A stretch of 64,000 bases of DNA from Paraburkholderia translucens. GTDB lineage: Bacteria > Pseudomonadota > Gammaproteobacteria > Burkholderiales > Burkholderiaceae. A model generated the notes under the pieces. It ran no database searches and had not been told where the DNA came from. It saw only the letters and a list, made by a program, of their open reading frames with translations. Position numbers and translations under genes: made by a program. Location: assembly GCF_020881035.1 (NCBI RefSeq), contig NZ_JAJITC010000015.1, positions 102,451-166,450 on the forward strand, written 5' to 3'. This document shows positions 51,691 to 60,528 of this stretch, in pieces. Each line of letters starts with the position of its first letter. The first letter of the stretch is position 1.

Positions 51691-51861
51691 CCACCCCGGC
51701 TCGCGCGCCCGATCGCATCGCGGCAAAGGCCGCGCGAAGCGCCCCACTGGGGTTTTCGCACGGCTTTTTGAGGAGCTGCCGCGGGGCTCCGGCTCCCATC
51801 AAAGACGACGCTGCGCATCGCACAGCGCCGCCCTTCGCCGGCCCTCTGCAACGATCGCGCG

Positions 51862-52929
51862 TCAGCCGCCCGACGAATCGACCACCTTGAACCTCGAGCG
51901 CTTCTGCGCTCGAATGATCGACTGATACACCTCCACATACTGCCGCGCCATCCGGTGCGACGTGAAGCGTTCCTCGAAGCGCCGCCGCACGCCCGCGCGC
52001 GACACCAGGTGCAGGCGGTTGACGGCCGCCACCGCGCCGATCTCGTCCTCGACGATAAAGCCGGTCACGCCCTCTTCGAGCACTTCGGGCACCGAGCCGC
52101 GGTTGAACGCAATGACCGGCGTGCCGCACGCCATCGCCTCGATCATCACGAGACCAAATGGCTCCGGCCAGTCGATCGGAAACAGCAGTGCATGCGCGCC
52201 CGACAGAAACTCGGCCTTCTGATGATCGGCAATCTCGCCGATGTACTCGACGTACGGCAGGTCGAGCAAGGGCCGGATATCGCGCTCGAAGTATTCGCGG
52301 TCGGCCGCATCGACCTTGGCGGCGATGCGGATCGGCAAGCCGCAGCGGCCCGCGATGCGAATCGCCGTATCGACGCGTTTTTCCGGCGAAATCCGGCCGA
52401 GAAACGCGAGGTACTTCTGCTCGACCGGTTGCGGCGTATAGAGCCGCTCCGGCAAGCCGTGATAGACGGTGGTGAGCCAGTGCGCCTGCGGCAGCGGGTG
52501 ACGCTGCGCATTCGAAATCGAGATCACGGGCGCGGTGTTGAACGTGTCGAACACCGGCTGCTGCTCGGGCAGATCGAGCCGGCCGTGCATCGTCGTGACG
52601 AACGGCGTGTCCTGGCGCTTGAACACCGAGAACGAGTAGTAGTCGAGGTGAAAATGCAGCACGTCGAACTCTTCGGCCTGGCGGCGCACGAGCTCCATCA
52701 GCAGCATATGCGGCGCGATGCGATCGCGAATGCCCGGGTCGAGGCGCAGCGCGCGCGGCCACACCGGTTCGAGCTTCGCGCTCGTGACCGAGTCGCCGCT
52801 CGCGAACAGCGTCACGTCGTGGCCCTGCTCGACCAGTGCTTCGGTGATGTACGACACGACGCGCTCCGTACCGCCGTAAAGCTTCGGCGGCACCGATTCG
52901 GTCAGCGGGGCGATCTGCGCAATCTTCAT
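51862..52929 (-). CDS. Glycosyltransferase, GT4
   Basis: 355 residues of a GT-B enzyme: MKIAQIAPLTESVPPKLYGG then TERVVSYITEALVEQGHDVTL, the acceptor-side DVLHFHLDYYSFS, VYHGLPERLY, FLGRISPEKRVDTAI and PEPFGLVMIEAMACGTPVIA with the donor Glu motif. GGAGACACAAT precedes the ATG. It stands 220 bases downstream of otsA on the same strand and away from the polysaccharide locus. Its substrate is unknown; it may act in osmoprotectant or envelope sugar synthesis. Confidence 0.86.
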   Translation of the reverse strand: MKIAQIAPLTESVPPKLYGGTERVVSYITEALVEQGHDVTLFASGDSVTSAKLEPVWPRALRLDPGIRDRIAPHMLLMELVRRQAEEFDVLHFHLDYYSFSVFKRQDTPFVTTMHGRLDLPEQQPVFDTFNTAPVISISNAQRHPLPQAHWLTTVYHGLPERLYTPQPVEQKYLAFLGRISPEKRVDTAIRIAGRCGLPIRIAAKVDAADREYFERDIRPLLDLPYVEYIGEIADHQKAEFLSGAHALLFPIDWPEPFGLVMIEAMACGTPVIAFNRGSVPEVLEEGVTGFIVEDEIGAVAAVNRLHLVSRAGVRRRFEERFTSHRMARQYVEVYQSIIRAQKRSRFKVVDSSGG

Positions 52930-53149
52930 ATTGTGTCTCCGTGAGCCGACGGCTGGCGCGCAACCCGCGGTGCCGTCGGCGATGGCGAGTATGACAGCGC
53001 CATGACGTTGGATCAATGCACGTCGCGCGTGAGCGTCGTGTGCATCGTCGCTGCAGACAGTATTGCCTGGCCTGGGCGCAAAGAGCGGCAGGCCTTGCAA
53101 TTGCTCGGTGGTGTTACATGCGGCTTACATCCGGTGACAGCGGGCAACA

Positions 53150-54562
53150 TCACTTGTGGCCGCCGCCCTCGCCCGAAGCGCGCGCGGGCACGCTGCGCAG
53201 ATCGTTGAGAAAAGTATCGCGCCACACGCCGAGATCGTTCTTACGCAGCGCGGCCATGTCGATCTCGTGACGCCGCCGGCGCGCATCGAGCGGCATCTGC
53301 AGCGCGCGTTGCAGGGCTTCGCACATGCCGATCGCGTCGTGCGGATTGACGAGCAGCGCGCCGGAAAGCTCAGCGGCCGCGCCCGCGAAGATCGACAGCA
53401 CGAGCACGCCCGGATCGTCGGGATTCTGCGCGGCGACGTACTCTTTCGCGACGAGGTTCATGCCGTCGTGCAGCGGCGTGACGAAGCCGATCTGCGACTC
53501 GCGAAACAGCGACATCAGCTTCCAGCGGTCGTACTGCTGGTTGAGGTAGCGGATCGGCGTGTAGTCGAGCCCCGAGTAGCGGCCGTTGATGCGCCCTGCT
53601 TCGTATTCGAGATCCTGGCGGATCTTCTGATAGGTCGCGACGTCCGAGCGCGTGGGCGGTGCGATCTGCACGAGCGTGACGTTGCCGCGCCATTCGGGTG
53701 AGCGTTCGAGCAGCAGTTCGAACGCGCGAAACCGCTCGACCAGTCCTTTCGAATAATCGAGCCGGTCGACACTCATGATCAGCTTGCGTCCTTCGAGGCT
53801 CTGCTTCAGATCGAGCACGTGCTGGCGGCTTTCGTAGCGCTTCGCCTGCTCGGCGATTTCGTCGGGGAACACGCCGATGCGGTAGACGCCGGTGCGCAGC
53901 CGACGGCCGAACGCCTCGACGATGCCGTTCGCGCTCACCGTGCCGCGCGCATGACGCGTCACGTAGTCGTGAAACGCCTGCTGGTCGGTGACGGTCTGGA
54001 ACCCGAGCAGGTCGTAGCACGACAGCGACTTCACGAGCTCTTCATGCGGTGGAATATTCAGCAGCAGCTGCGGGGCGGGAAACGGAATATGCAGGAAGAA
54101 ACCGATCCGGTTCGTCACGCCTTCGCTGCGCAGCGCCTCCGCGAACGGGATCAGATGGTAGTCGTGAATCCAGATGATGTCGTCGGGTTCGAGCAGCTTC
54201 ATCAGCTTGTGCGCGAGCCATGCGTTGACGCGCCGATAGCCCGCGTATTCCGCGCGCTCATAGCGCGCGAGGTCGTTGCGGTAGTGGAACACCGGCCACA
54301 GGGTCGCGTTCGAGAAGCCGCGGTAGTACTGGTCGTAGTCCTTGCGTGTGAGGCCGACGGTCGCGAAGGTCACCGCGCCGTCCTGTTCCAGCATCGGCCC
54401 CGCGTTGGCGATCGTTTCGCTGACCACGTCGCCGCTCCAGCCGAACCAGACACCGCCTGCATCCTTCAGCGCGCCGAACACGCCGACCGCGAGTCCGCCC
54501 GCCGATCCTTTGGTCTCCGTCGGCTTCGCGACGCGATTCGACACGACGATCAGTCGGCCCAT
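53150..54562 (-). CDS. otsA: Trehalose-6-phosphate synthase
   Basis: A 470-residue retaining glucosyltransferase (GT20) joining UDP-glucose and glucose-6-phosphate. It shows MGRLIVVSNRVAKPTETKGS, GGLAVGVFGAL, VWFGWSGDV, WIHDYHLIPFAEALR, IGFFLHIPFPAPQ, the substrate loop VDRLDYSKGLVERFRAFE and LHDGMNLVAKEYVAAQ. GGAGGAGATGCAAC sets the ATG; the frame is open far upstream but without recognisable protein. No otsB lies beside it. With the MscS gene upstream it suggests an osmotic-stress group. Confidence 0.95.
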   Translation of the reverse strand: MGRLIVVSNRVAKPTETKGSAGGLAVGVFGALKDAGGVWFGWSGDVVSETIANAGPMLEQDGAVTFATVGLTRKDYDQYYRGFSNATLWPVFHYRNDLARYERAEYAGYRRVNAWLAHKLMKLLEPDDIIWIHDYHLIPFAEALRSEGVTNRIGFFLHIPFPAPQLLLNIPPHEELVKSLSCYDLLGFQTVTDQQAFHDYVTRHARGTVSANGIVEAFGRRLRTGVYRIGVFPDEIAEQAKRYESRQHVLDLKQSLEGRKLIMSVDRLDYSKGLVERFRAFELLLERSPEWRGNVTLVQIAPPTRSDVATYQKIRQDLEYEAGRINGRYSGLDYTPIRYLNQQYDRWKLMSLFRESQIGFVTPLHDGMNLVAKEYVAAQNPDDPGVLVLSIFAGAAAELSGALLVNPHDAIGMCEALQRALQMPLDARRRRHEIDMAALRKNDLGVWRDTFLNDLRSVPARASGEGGGHK

Positions 54563-54690
54563 GTTGCATCTCCTCCGTAGTTCGTTGCGCGTCCCGCGCC
54601 CCCTGAGCGGACGTGGTGCGCCCCAACGGTAGCAATCGACATGCCCGCGCATCGATTGGCGATTCGCGATTCGCGATTCACGACGTGCAG

Positions 54691-55914
54691 CTACGCCTGC
54701 TCCTTCGCCTTCTGCGCGGCCTCGGCCGTGCCAGGCCGGCCGAGGCGGCTCGCCACCGGGTCGGCCTCGGTATGCGCGGCGGTGCTGCCGGCCGGCGCCT
54801 GCCGGCTGCGCGGCTGCCAGTCGGTCGGTCCCGCGCCGCCAGTCTCCGGCGCCCCCGACACCTCGGCGCGCGCGCGCGGCAGATATTCGGGGTAGTGACG
54901 GTGAATGAAATCGAGCAGTCCTTCGCGCACGCGGCAGCGCAGGTCCCACGCGAGGCCGGAATCGGGCGCGCTCACGAGCGCGCGCAGTTGCATCGCGCGC
55001 TCGGTGCAGTCCGTCACCTGCAGCACCTGCACGCGGCGGTCCCACTCGGGCGCGCTCTCGACGATGCGCGCGAGTTCCTCGCGCAGCGGCGCGAGCGGCA
55101 TCCGGTAATCGACGAACAGGAATACGGTGCCGATGATCTGCGAGCTGCTGCGCGTCCAGTTCGTGAACGGATTCTCGATGAACCATTGCAGCGGCACGAT
55201 CAGCCGGCGCTGATCCCACAGCCGCACCGACACGTAAGTGCCCGTGATTTCCTCGATACGCCCCCACTCGTTCTGAATGACGACGACGTCGTCGAGGCGG
55301 ATCGGTTGCGACAGCGCGATCTGCAAACCGGCGATCAGATTGCCGAGCACCGGCCGCGCCGCGATACCGGCGACCAGACCGGCGACACCAGCCGAGGCGA
55401 GCAGGCTCGCGCCGATCTGGCGCACGTTCGGCAATGTCATCAGGGCGCCGCCCACGCCGATGAAGACGATCACGATCATCACCGAGCGCGCAAGCACGCG
55501 CGCCTGCGTATGGATGCGGCGCGCGTGCAGGTTGTCGGCGGTATCGAGCGGATGGGCGCGGACGATCGCTTCGCCGATCCCCGCGGCCACGCGCACCGAC
55601 AGCCACGTGAGCGCGGCGATCAGCGCGATGCCGGTGACGTCGCGCATTGGTTCGATGAAGTTGAGGGTATCGGGCGCCTCGGACCAGACCCACGCGAACA
55701 CGAGGATCACGAGGGCGAACAGCGACGGTTTGTCGATGTAGCGCAGCACGACTCTCGTCAGCGGATAGGGCTGCGCGAGGCGCATCACGATCCGCGCGCC
55801 GAAGCGGTGAATGCCGATGGCCACGATCGTCACGATTGCCATCACGATCAGCGCGCCGAACCATGTATGCAGCGGCGCGGCGGCCACACGGTAGAAGTCG
55901 TCGATAGTAGGCAT
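54691..55914 (-). CDS. MscS family mechanosensitive channel
   Basis: 407 residues. Five N-terminal hydrophobic helices lead to the pore helix and MscS domain: IGASLLASAGVAGLVAGIAA, RPVLGNLIAGLQIALSQPI and RLDDVVVIQNEWGRIEEITG, with TYVSVRLWDQRRLIVPLQWF after it. The tail of about 55 residues is polar and Ala/Pro-rich. ATG 55914 is preferred because GGAGGAG lies 9 bases upstream; the ATG three codons earlier touches the site. It releases solutes on hypo-osmotic shock and lies upstream of otsA. Confidence 0.9.
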   Translation of the reverse strand: MPTIDDFYRVAAAPLHTWFGALIVMAIVTIVAIGIHRFGARIVMRLAQPYPLTRVVLRYIDKPSLFALVILVFAWVWSEAPDTLNFIEPMRDVTGIALIAALTWLSVRVAAGIGEAIVRAHPLDTADNLHARRIHTQARVLARSVMIVIVFIGVGGALMTLPNVRQIGASLLASAGVAGLVAGIAARPVLGNLIAGLQIALSQPIRLDDVVVIQNEWGRIEEITGTYVSVRLWDQRRLIVPLQWFIENPFTNWTRSSSQIIGTVFLFVDYRMPLAPLREELARIVESAPEWDRRVQVLQVTDCTERAMQLRALVSAPDSGLAWDLRCRVREGLLDFIHRHYPEYLPRARAEVSGAPETGGAGPTDWQPRSRQAPAGSTAAHTEADPVASRLGRPGTAEAAQKAKEQA

Positions 55915-56072
55915 AACGGGCATCTCCTCCGTGCTCGGTGAGCGGCGGCGCGCCTGCGGGACTACTGGCCTCCAGGATCATCGCCGCCAACGCCAGCGAT
56001 GGATCTCGACGCCCGGTGCACACGATCGCACCGGGGTGGTACAACGGTTCTCCGATACCCGGCGGTTATCGA

Positions 56073-56429
56073 TCAGCCACCGCTCTTGCAGGGAAACGCC
56101 TTGCCGAGTCCCAGCGAAATCGCCGTGCTCGCGTTGTAGCCCACGGCATTCGGGTTCTCGGCGATGTACTTGCGCACCGCGTCGGTCAACTGCGCCGAGC
56201 GTGCGTCCGGCGGCAGGCAGAAGTACTGGCCGACGCGCGGACCGGTGGTGCCGCCGATCGCGTCGATCGTGTTGAAGATGCCGTCGGCCGCGCCCTCGAT
56301 GTAGGCCGCGCAGGCGCTACGCGAAGCCACGTCCGTCTTTGTGCACAACTTGTTGAGGTCGCCCCCCGTAAACGCGGCTGCCGAAAGCGGCAGGGCAAGC
56401 GCGCCGGCGAAAATCAAAGCCCGCAGCAT
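56073..56429 (-). CDS. Rap1a/Tai family secreted protein
   Basis: 118 residues with a signal peptide (MLRALIFAGALALPLSAAAF). The mature part has the Rap1a/Tai layout: GGDLNKLCTKTD, ASRSACAAYIEGAADGIFNT, YFCLPPDARSAQLTDAVRKY and a C-terminal AFPCKSGG, giving four cysteines. Characterised members neutralise type VI secretion amidase effectors in the periplasm, but many orphans with other or unknown roles exist. No amidase or secretion gene is beside it. GGAAAGGAACACC precedes the ATG. Confidence 0.83.
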   Translation of the reverse strand: MLRALIFAGALALPLSAAAFTGGDLNKLCTKTDVASRSACAAYIEGAADGIFNTIDAIGGTTGPRVGQYFCLPPDARSAQLTDAVRKYIAENPNAVGYNASTAISLGLGKAFPCKSGG

Positions 56430-56554
56430 GGTGTTCCTTTCCAGGGTTGTTTGTCACGCGGTCTTTCTGCCGCATCGGGACGGCGCGCCGCGCGGCGCGC
56501 CAAAGTCGTCATTCTGCACTGTTTTGCGCGGCAGCAGACCGGCTGCCGAGTGCA

Positions 56555-57286
56555 TCATTGCTTCTGTTGCTGGGTCTGCTGCATGCGCGCCGTGAGCCCT
56601 TCGACGACATCGGGCTCCTTGTAGGTCTTCGCGAAATCGAGCGCGGTCATACCGATCTGATTCTTCACCGACAGGTCCGCGCCGTTGTCGAGCAACAGCT
56701 TGACGGTCGACACATGGCCGCCGCGCGCGGCCATCATCAGCGGCGTGGTGCCGTTGGGCGAGCCCGCGTCGACGTAGGCGGAGTGGTCGAGCAGCACCTT
56801 GACGATGTCGTCGTGGCCGTTCGCGGCCGCATAGTGCAGCGGCGCCCAGCCCTTCTTGTTGACCTCGGCGTCCTTCGCGATCAGCAGGTTCACCAGGTTC
56901 AGGTCGCCGACCAGCGAGGCCATCATCAACGCGTTTTCGCCGGCCTTGTCCTGAATCTCGATGTCGGTCTTCGGATTGGCGAGCAGCGCGGCCGCGACCT
57001 TGTCAGACTTCTCGCGCGCGGCGATCACGAGCAGCGGCATGCCCTCGTTGTCGACGCTGTTCGGGTCCATGCCCTTCGCAAGCAGTTTATTGACGCCGTC
57101 GACGTCGTCAAACTTGACGAACTTGATCAGCGAGTCGATGGGCGCCGCTTGCGCGGGCAGTGCCACCAGCGCGGCGCATGCGAGCGCAGCGGCGCACGCA
57201 AGGCGGCGGGCAGGCGCCAGCGCACGGGCGGCCGGACCGGTGCCGGCCGGTTGGAAAGCAGCGTTCGACGTCGAAATATTTCTCAT
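56555..57286 (-). CDS. Periplasmic ankyrin-repeat protein
   Basis: 243 residues. A long basic leader with hydrophobic LACAAALACAALVALPAQAA is followed by about five ankyrin repeats, for example EGMPLLVIAAREKSDKVAAA, GENALMMASLVGDLNLVNLL, KGWAPLHYAAANGHDDIVKV, NGTTPLMMAARGGHVSTVKL and IGMTALDFAKTYKEPDVVEG. It ends in a Gln-rich tail. It probably binds another periplasmic protein; bacterial relatives often pair with catalase or toxins, but no partner is evident here. Confidence 0.87.
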   Translation of the reverse strand: MRNISTSNAAFQPAGTGPAARALAPARRLACAAALACAALVALPAQAAPIDSLIKFVKFDDVDGVNKLLAKGMDPNSVDNEGMPLLVIAAREKSDKVAAALLANPKTDIEIQDKAGENALMMASLVGDLNLVNLLIAKDAEVNKKGWAPLHYAAANGHDDIVKVLLDHSAYVDAGSPNGTTPLMMAARGGHVSTVKLLLDNGADLSVKNQIGMTALDFAKTYKEPDVVEGLTARMQQTQQQKQ

Positions 57287-57337
57287 AGAGTACTTTAGGA
57301 AACTTCCCTATCCATTTGATATTACGCGGATTTGATG

Positions 57338-58129
57338 TCAGGCACCAGCGGGCGCGGCAATCCCGAACAGCCTGAAGAAGTTTTGCGTGGTCGCGGCGGC
57401 TAGCGCCTCGTCCGGCATGTCGCGTTGCTGCGCGATGAAGCGTCCGACATAACTGACATACGCGGGTTCATTCGATTTGCCGCGATACGGCACCGGCGCC
57501 AGGTACGGCGAGTCGGTTTCGATCAGCAAACGGTCGAGCGGCACGCGGCGCGCGACGTCCTGCACCTCGGTCGCGCTCTTGAACGTCACGATGCCCGACA
57601 GCGAAATGTCGAAATTCTGCGCGAGCGCCTGTTCGGCGATCGCCCACGGCTCGGTGAAGCAATGCATCACGCCCCCCGGCTCGCCCGCGCGTTCCTCCGC
57701 CATGATGCGCAACGTGTCTTCCGACGACGAGCGCGTGTGGATGATCAGCGGCTTATTGGTCGCGCGCGCGGCGCGGATGTGGGTGCGAAAGCGCTCGCGC
57801 TGCCACTCCATGTCGGCGATCGAGCGGCCTTCGAGGCGGTAGTAGTCGAGCCCGGTCTCGCCGATCGCGACGACCTTCGGGTGCCCGGCCAGCTCGACCA
57901 GCTCGGCCACGCTCGGCTCGCGCATGTGCTCGTGATCGGGATGCACGCCGACCGACGCGTACACGTTGTCGTAGCGGGTGGCGATGTCCAGCACCGACGG
58001 CAGCGTTTCGAGATCCACCGACACGCACAGCGCGTGCGAGACCGAATGGCTGCGCATGTTTTCGAGCACTTGCGGCAGACGGTCCGCGAGTCCTTCGAAG
58101 TTGATATGGCAGTGCGAATCGACAAACAT
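57338..58129 (-). CDS. tatD: TatD family metal-dependent hydrolase
   Basis: 263 residues with all TatD metal-binding motifs: MFVDSHCHINFEGLAD, ASVGVHPDHE, VAIGETGLDYYRLEG, PLIIHTRSSSEDTLRIM, GGVMHCFTEPWAIAEQAL and LLIETDSPYLAPVPYRGKSN. TatD proteins are 3'-5' exonucleases or DNases for damaged DNA. AGGACCTGATC before ATG 58129 sets the start. It belongs to the conserved mltG-tmk-holB-tatD neighbourhood; a GNAT gene lies between holB and tatD here. Confidence 0.93.
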   Translation of the reverse strand: MFVDSHCHINFEGLADRLPQVLENMRSHSVSHALCVSVDLETLPSVLDIATRYDNVYASVGVHPDHEHMREPSVAELVELAGHPKVVAIGETGLDYYRLEGRSIADMEWQRERFRTHIRAARATNKPLIIHTRSSSEDTLRIMAEERAGEPGGVMHCFTEPWAIAEQALAQNFDISLSGIVTFKSATEVQDVARRVPLDRLLIETDSPYLAPVPYRGKSNEPAYVSYVGRFIAQQRDMPDEALAAATTQNFFRLFGIAAPAGA

Positions 58130-58199
58130 GATCAGGTCCTGCGAAAAATGGGCTGGCGGCCGGGCCATTCCGTGCCCGAGGCCGGTTGTTACGGCTTGC

Positions 58200-58715
58200 T
58201 CAGTTGGCGTGCGCGAGGCGCTTGCCGAGAATCACCAGATCGCGCTCGACGCCGTCCAGCACCGCGACGCGCGGCAGCGTGCCCCAAGCGTCGAAGCCGA
58301 AGCCGCGGAACAGCCGCACGCTCGGTTCATTGTGGCCGAACACGAAGCCGAGCACCGTGTCGATGCCGAGGCCGGGTGCCGCCGCGAGCGCCGCGGCCAG
58401 CAGTTGCTTGCCGAGGCCTTGGCCACGCGCGCTTTGGTCCAGATAGATGCTGACTTCGGCGGTGCGCTGATAGGCGGGACGGCCATAAAAATCGGAAAAG
58501 CTGAGCCATGCGATGACGCGGCCCGGCTGCTGCGGGTCCTCGACCACCCACAGCGGCCGCTTCTGCGGACCGTGCGCATGAAACCACGCGTGCCGGCTCT
58601 CGACGCTGACCGGTTCGAGGTCCGCGGTGACCTGGCGCGACGCAACGGTCGAATTGTAGATGGCGACGATCGCGGGCAGATCGTCGAGCGTGGCGTCGCG
58701 GTAGGAGAGGCTCAT
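58200..58715 (-). CDS. GNAT N-acetyltransferase (phosphinothricin acetyltransferase-like)
   Basis: 171 residues with the order typical of PAT-type GNAT enzymes: RDATLDDLPAIVAIYNSTVA, WVVEDPQQPGRVIAWLSFSD, AEVSIYLDQSARGQGLGKQL (acetyl-CoA loop R/Q-x-x-G-x-G) and NEPSVRLFRGFGFDAWGTLP. It acetylates a small amine, perhaps a toxic amino-acid analogue; the substrate cannot be read from sequence. It lies between tatD and holB on the same strand. Confidence 0.88.
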   Translation of the reverse strand: MSLSYRDATLDDLPAIVAIYNSTVASRQVTADLEPVSVESRHAWFHAHGPQKRPLWVVEDPQQPGRVIAWLSFSDFYGRPAYQRTAEVSIYLDQSARGQGLGKQLLAAALAAAPGLGIDTVLGFVFGHNEPSVRLFRGFGFDAWGTLPRVAVLDGVERDLVILGKRLAHAN

Positions 58716-58760
58716 GGTGACTAGGCTTGAATGAAAAAGACAGGATGCTTTACGACCGGG

Positions 58761-59813
58761 TCACGCGAACAGCGAGCGATAACCAATAAACAGTTCCTCG
58801 AACACGAGCCGCGCGTTCAGCGGATGGTTCTCGACGGCGCGCTGGCGGGTAACGGTGCGCAGAAAGCGCGCGAATGCATTGGCGTCGGCCTGCCCGGCGC
58901 AACGCGCGAGCGCGGCCGACGCCTGCGGGAAATACCGTGGCGAGCCAGCGGTGCGCTGCGCGAGCAGATCGTACATCCAGCGCTGCAGCCAGCCGAGCAC
59001 GAGCGGCACCGGCAGCTTCTGCAGCGCCTCGCCGCACGCGAATGCGTCGCACCCGGCGCCGGCCGCGAGTTGCTTGAGCGTCCAGTCGCGCAGCGTGCGG
59101 TTTTCGTCGCTGGCGAGCGCGAGCGCGGCGAGCGGCGCGCCGCCCGCTTCGGCGAGCAGCGCGGGCGCGTCTTCGGCGCCCTGCGCGGCGAGCCATTGCA
59201 CGGCGGCGTCCGGAGCGGGCACGCTCATCGGCCACTGACGGCAGCGGCTGATGATGGTCGGCAGCAAACGGTCGATGCGCGCCGACACCATCAGGAACAC
59301 GACGCCCGCGGGCGGTTCTTCGAGCGTCTTCAGCAGCGCATTGGCGGCCGCGACGTTGAGCGCCTCTGCCGGATACAGCACGACCACGCGTGCGCCACCG
59401 CGATGCGAACCGACGCCGACGAAGTCGAGTAGACCGCGGACCTGTTCGATCTTGATTTCCTTGCTCGGCGCGCGGGTCTTCTTGCCTTCGTCGCCATCGG
59501 GCTTGTCGGTTTTTTCGGCCTTGTCCTCGGCGCCGTTGGCGGCGCTCGCGGGACCGGCCTCGGCGGCGAGCGCCTCGGGCACCACGATGCGGTAGTCGGG
59601 ATGATTGCCCTGCGTGAACCAGTTGCAGGCCACGCACGCACCGCAGGGTTCGCCGTTCGGCTGCGGCGCCTCGCACAGAAGACCCTGCGCGAGGTGCTGT
59701 GCGAAGCGCAGCTTGCCGATGCCCGCCTGGCCGTGCAGCAACATTGCGTGCGGCCAGTGGCCCCGCAGTTGCTGCAGGCGGTTCCAGTCGTCGGCTTGCC
59801 ACGGATAGATCAT
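58761..59813 (-). CDS. holB: DNA polymerase III subunit delta'
   Basis: A 350-residue clamp-loader subunit. The AAA+ core starts MIYPWQADDWNRLQQLRGHW with a Walker-A-like HGQAGIGKLRFAQHLAQ, a four-Cys zinc site (LLCEAPQPNGEPCGACVACN), NALLKTLEEPP and the SRC motif in TIISRCRQW. An Ala/Lys/Glu-rich insert (about residues 85-115) separates the zinc site from the rest. It lies downstream of tmk, as in most proteobacteria. Confidence 0.94.
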   Translation of the reverse strand: MIYPWQADDWNRLQQLRGHWPHAMLLHGQAGIGKLRFAQHLAQGLLCEAPQPNGEPCGACVACNWFTQGNHPDYRIVVPEALAAEAGPASAANGAEDKAEKTDKPDGDEGKKTRAPSKEIKIEQVRGLLDFVGVGSHRGGARVVVLYPAEALNVAAANALLKTLEEPPAGVVFLMVSARIDRLLPTIISRCRQWPMSVPAPDAAVQWLAAQGAEDAPALLAEAGGAPLAALALASDENRTLRDWTLKQLAAGAGCDAFACGEALQKLPVPLVLGWLQRWMYDLLAQRTAGSPRYFPQASAALARCAGQADANAFARFLRTVTRQRAVENHPLNARLVFEELFIGYRSLFA

Positions 59814-59907
59814 CGTTTATCTTGTTAAATCAATGCGTTGTAAGCGCAATTTCACGTGACACGTGAATTCGCGGACCACCATAACGAAGGATTATATCGC
59901 TTTAAAA

Positions 59908-60528
59908 TCAAAGGCTTAAAATAAGTTCTTCAAGTTGTTTCTGGATCCGCGCTATGCTTTGCGAGGAGTCGATGATAGCGAAGCGATGCGGCGCTTCTTC
60001 GGCGCGACGCATGTATTCGGCGCGCGTGCGCTCGAAAAACGCCGCCGACTCGCTCTCGAAGCGATCCGGATTGCGCGCTGCGCTGCGCCGCTCGTTCGCG
60101 ACCGCGGGCGGCAGGTCGAACAACACCGTCAAATCCGGCTGGAATCCGCCCTGCACCCAGCGCTCGAGCGTCTCCAGCTTGTCGCGCGGCAAGCCGCGGC
60201 CGCCTCCCTGGTACGCAAAGGTCGCGTCGGTGAACCGGTCCGACAGCACCCAGTCGCCGCGCGCGAGCGCCGGCTCGATCACCTCGGCCAGATGCTGGCG
60301 GCGCAGCGCGAACATCAGCAACGCCTCGGTTTCGAGGTCCATCTTCTGATGCAGCACGATCTCGCGGATCTGTTCGCCGAGCGGCGTGCCGCCCGGTTCG
60401 CGCGTCATCACCATCGCGCGGCCGCTCGGCGCGAGCTTCGCTTCGAGCCGTTCGCGGAACCAGCCCAGATGGGTGGTCTTGCCCGCGCCGTCGATGCCTT
60501 CAAACGTAATGAACTTGCCGCGCGCCAT
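59908..60528 (-). CDS. tmk: Thymidylate kinase
   Basis: 206 residues. P-loop FEGIDGAGKTTHL, MTREPGGTPLGEQIREIVL, LSDRFTDATFAYQGGGRGL (DRx motif and lid) and FDLPPAVANERRSAARN are all present. It phosphorylates dTMP to dTDP. Two adjacent ATG codons (60531 and 60528) are possible; both overlap the mltG stop, so the genes are translationally coupled. Confidence 0.95.
   Translation of the reverse strand: MARGKFITFEGIDGAGKTTHLGWFRERLEAKLAPSGRAMVMTREPGGTPLGEQIREIVLHQKMDLETEALLMFALRRQHLAEVIEPALARGDWVLSDRFTDATFAYQGGGRGLPRDKLETLERWVQGGFQPDLTVLFDLPPAVANERRSAARNPDRFESESAAFFERTRAEYMRRAEEAPHRFAIIDSSQSIARIQKQLEELILSL

Noticed and set aside
54563..56044. Long in-frame upstream extension of otsA covering the whole MscS gene
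   Set aside because: It is antiparallel-free overlap in another frame of a clear MscS gene, Arg/Ala-rich, and otsA has its own ATG with GGAGGAG.
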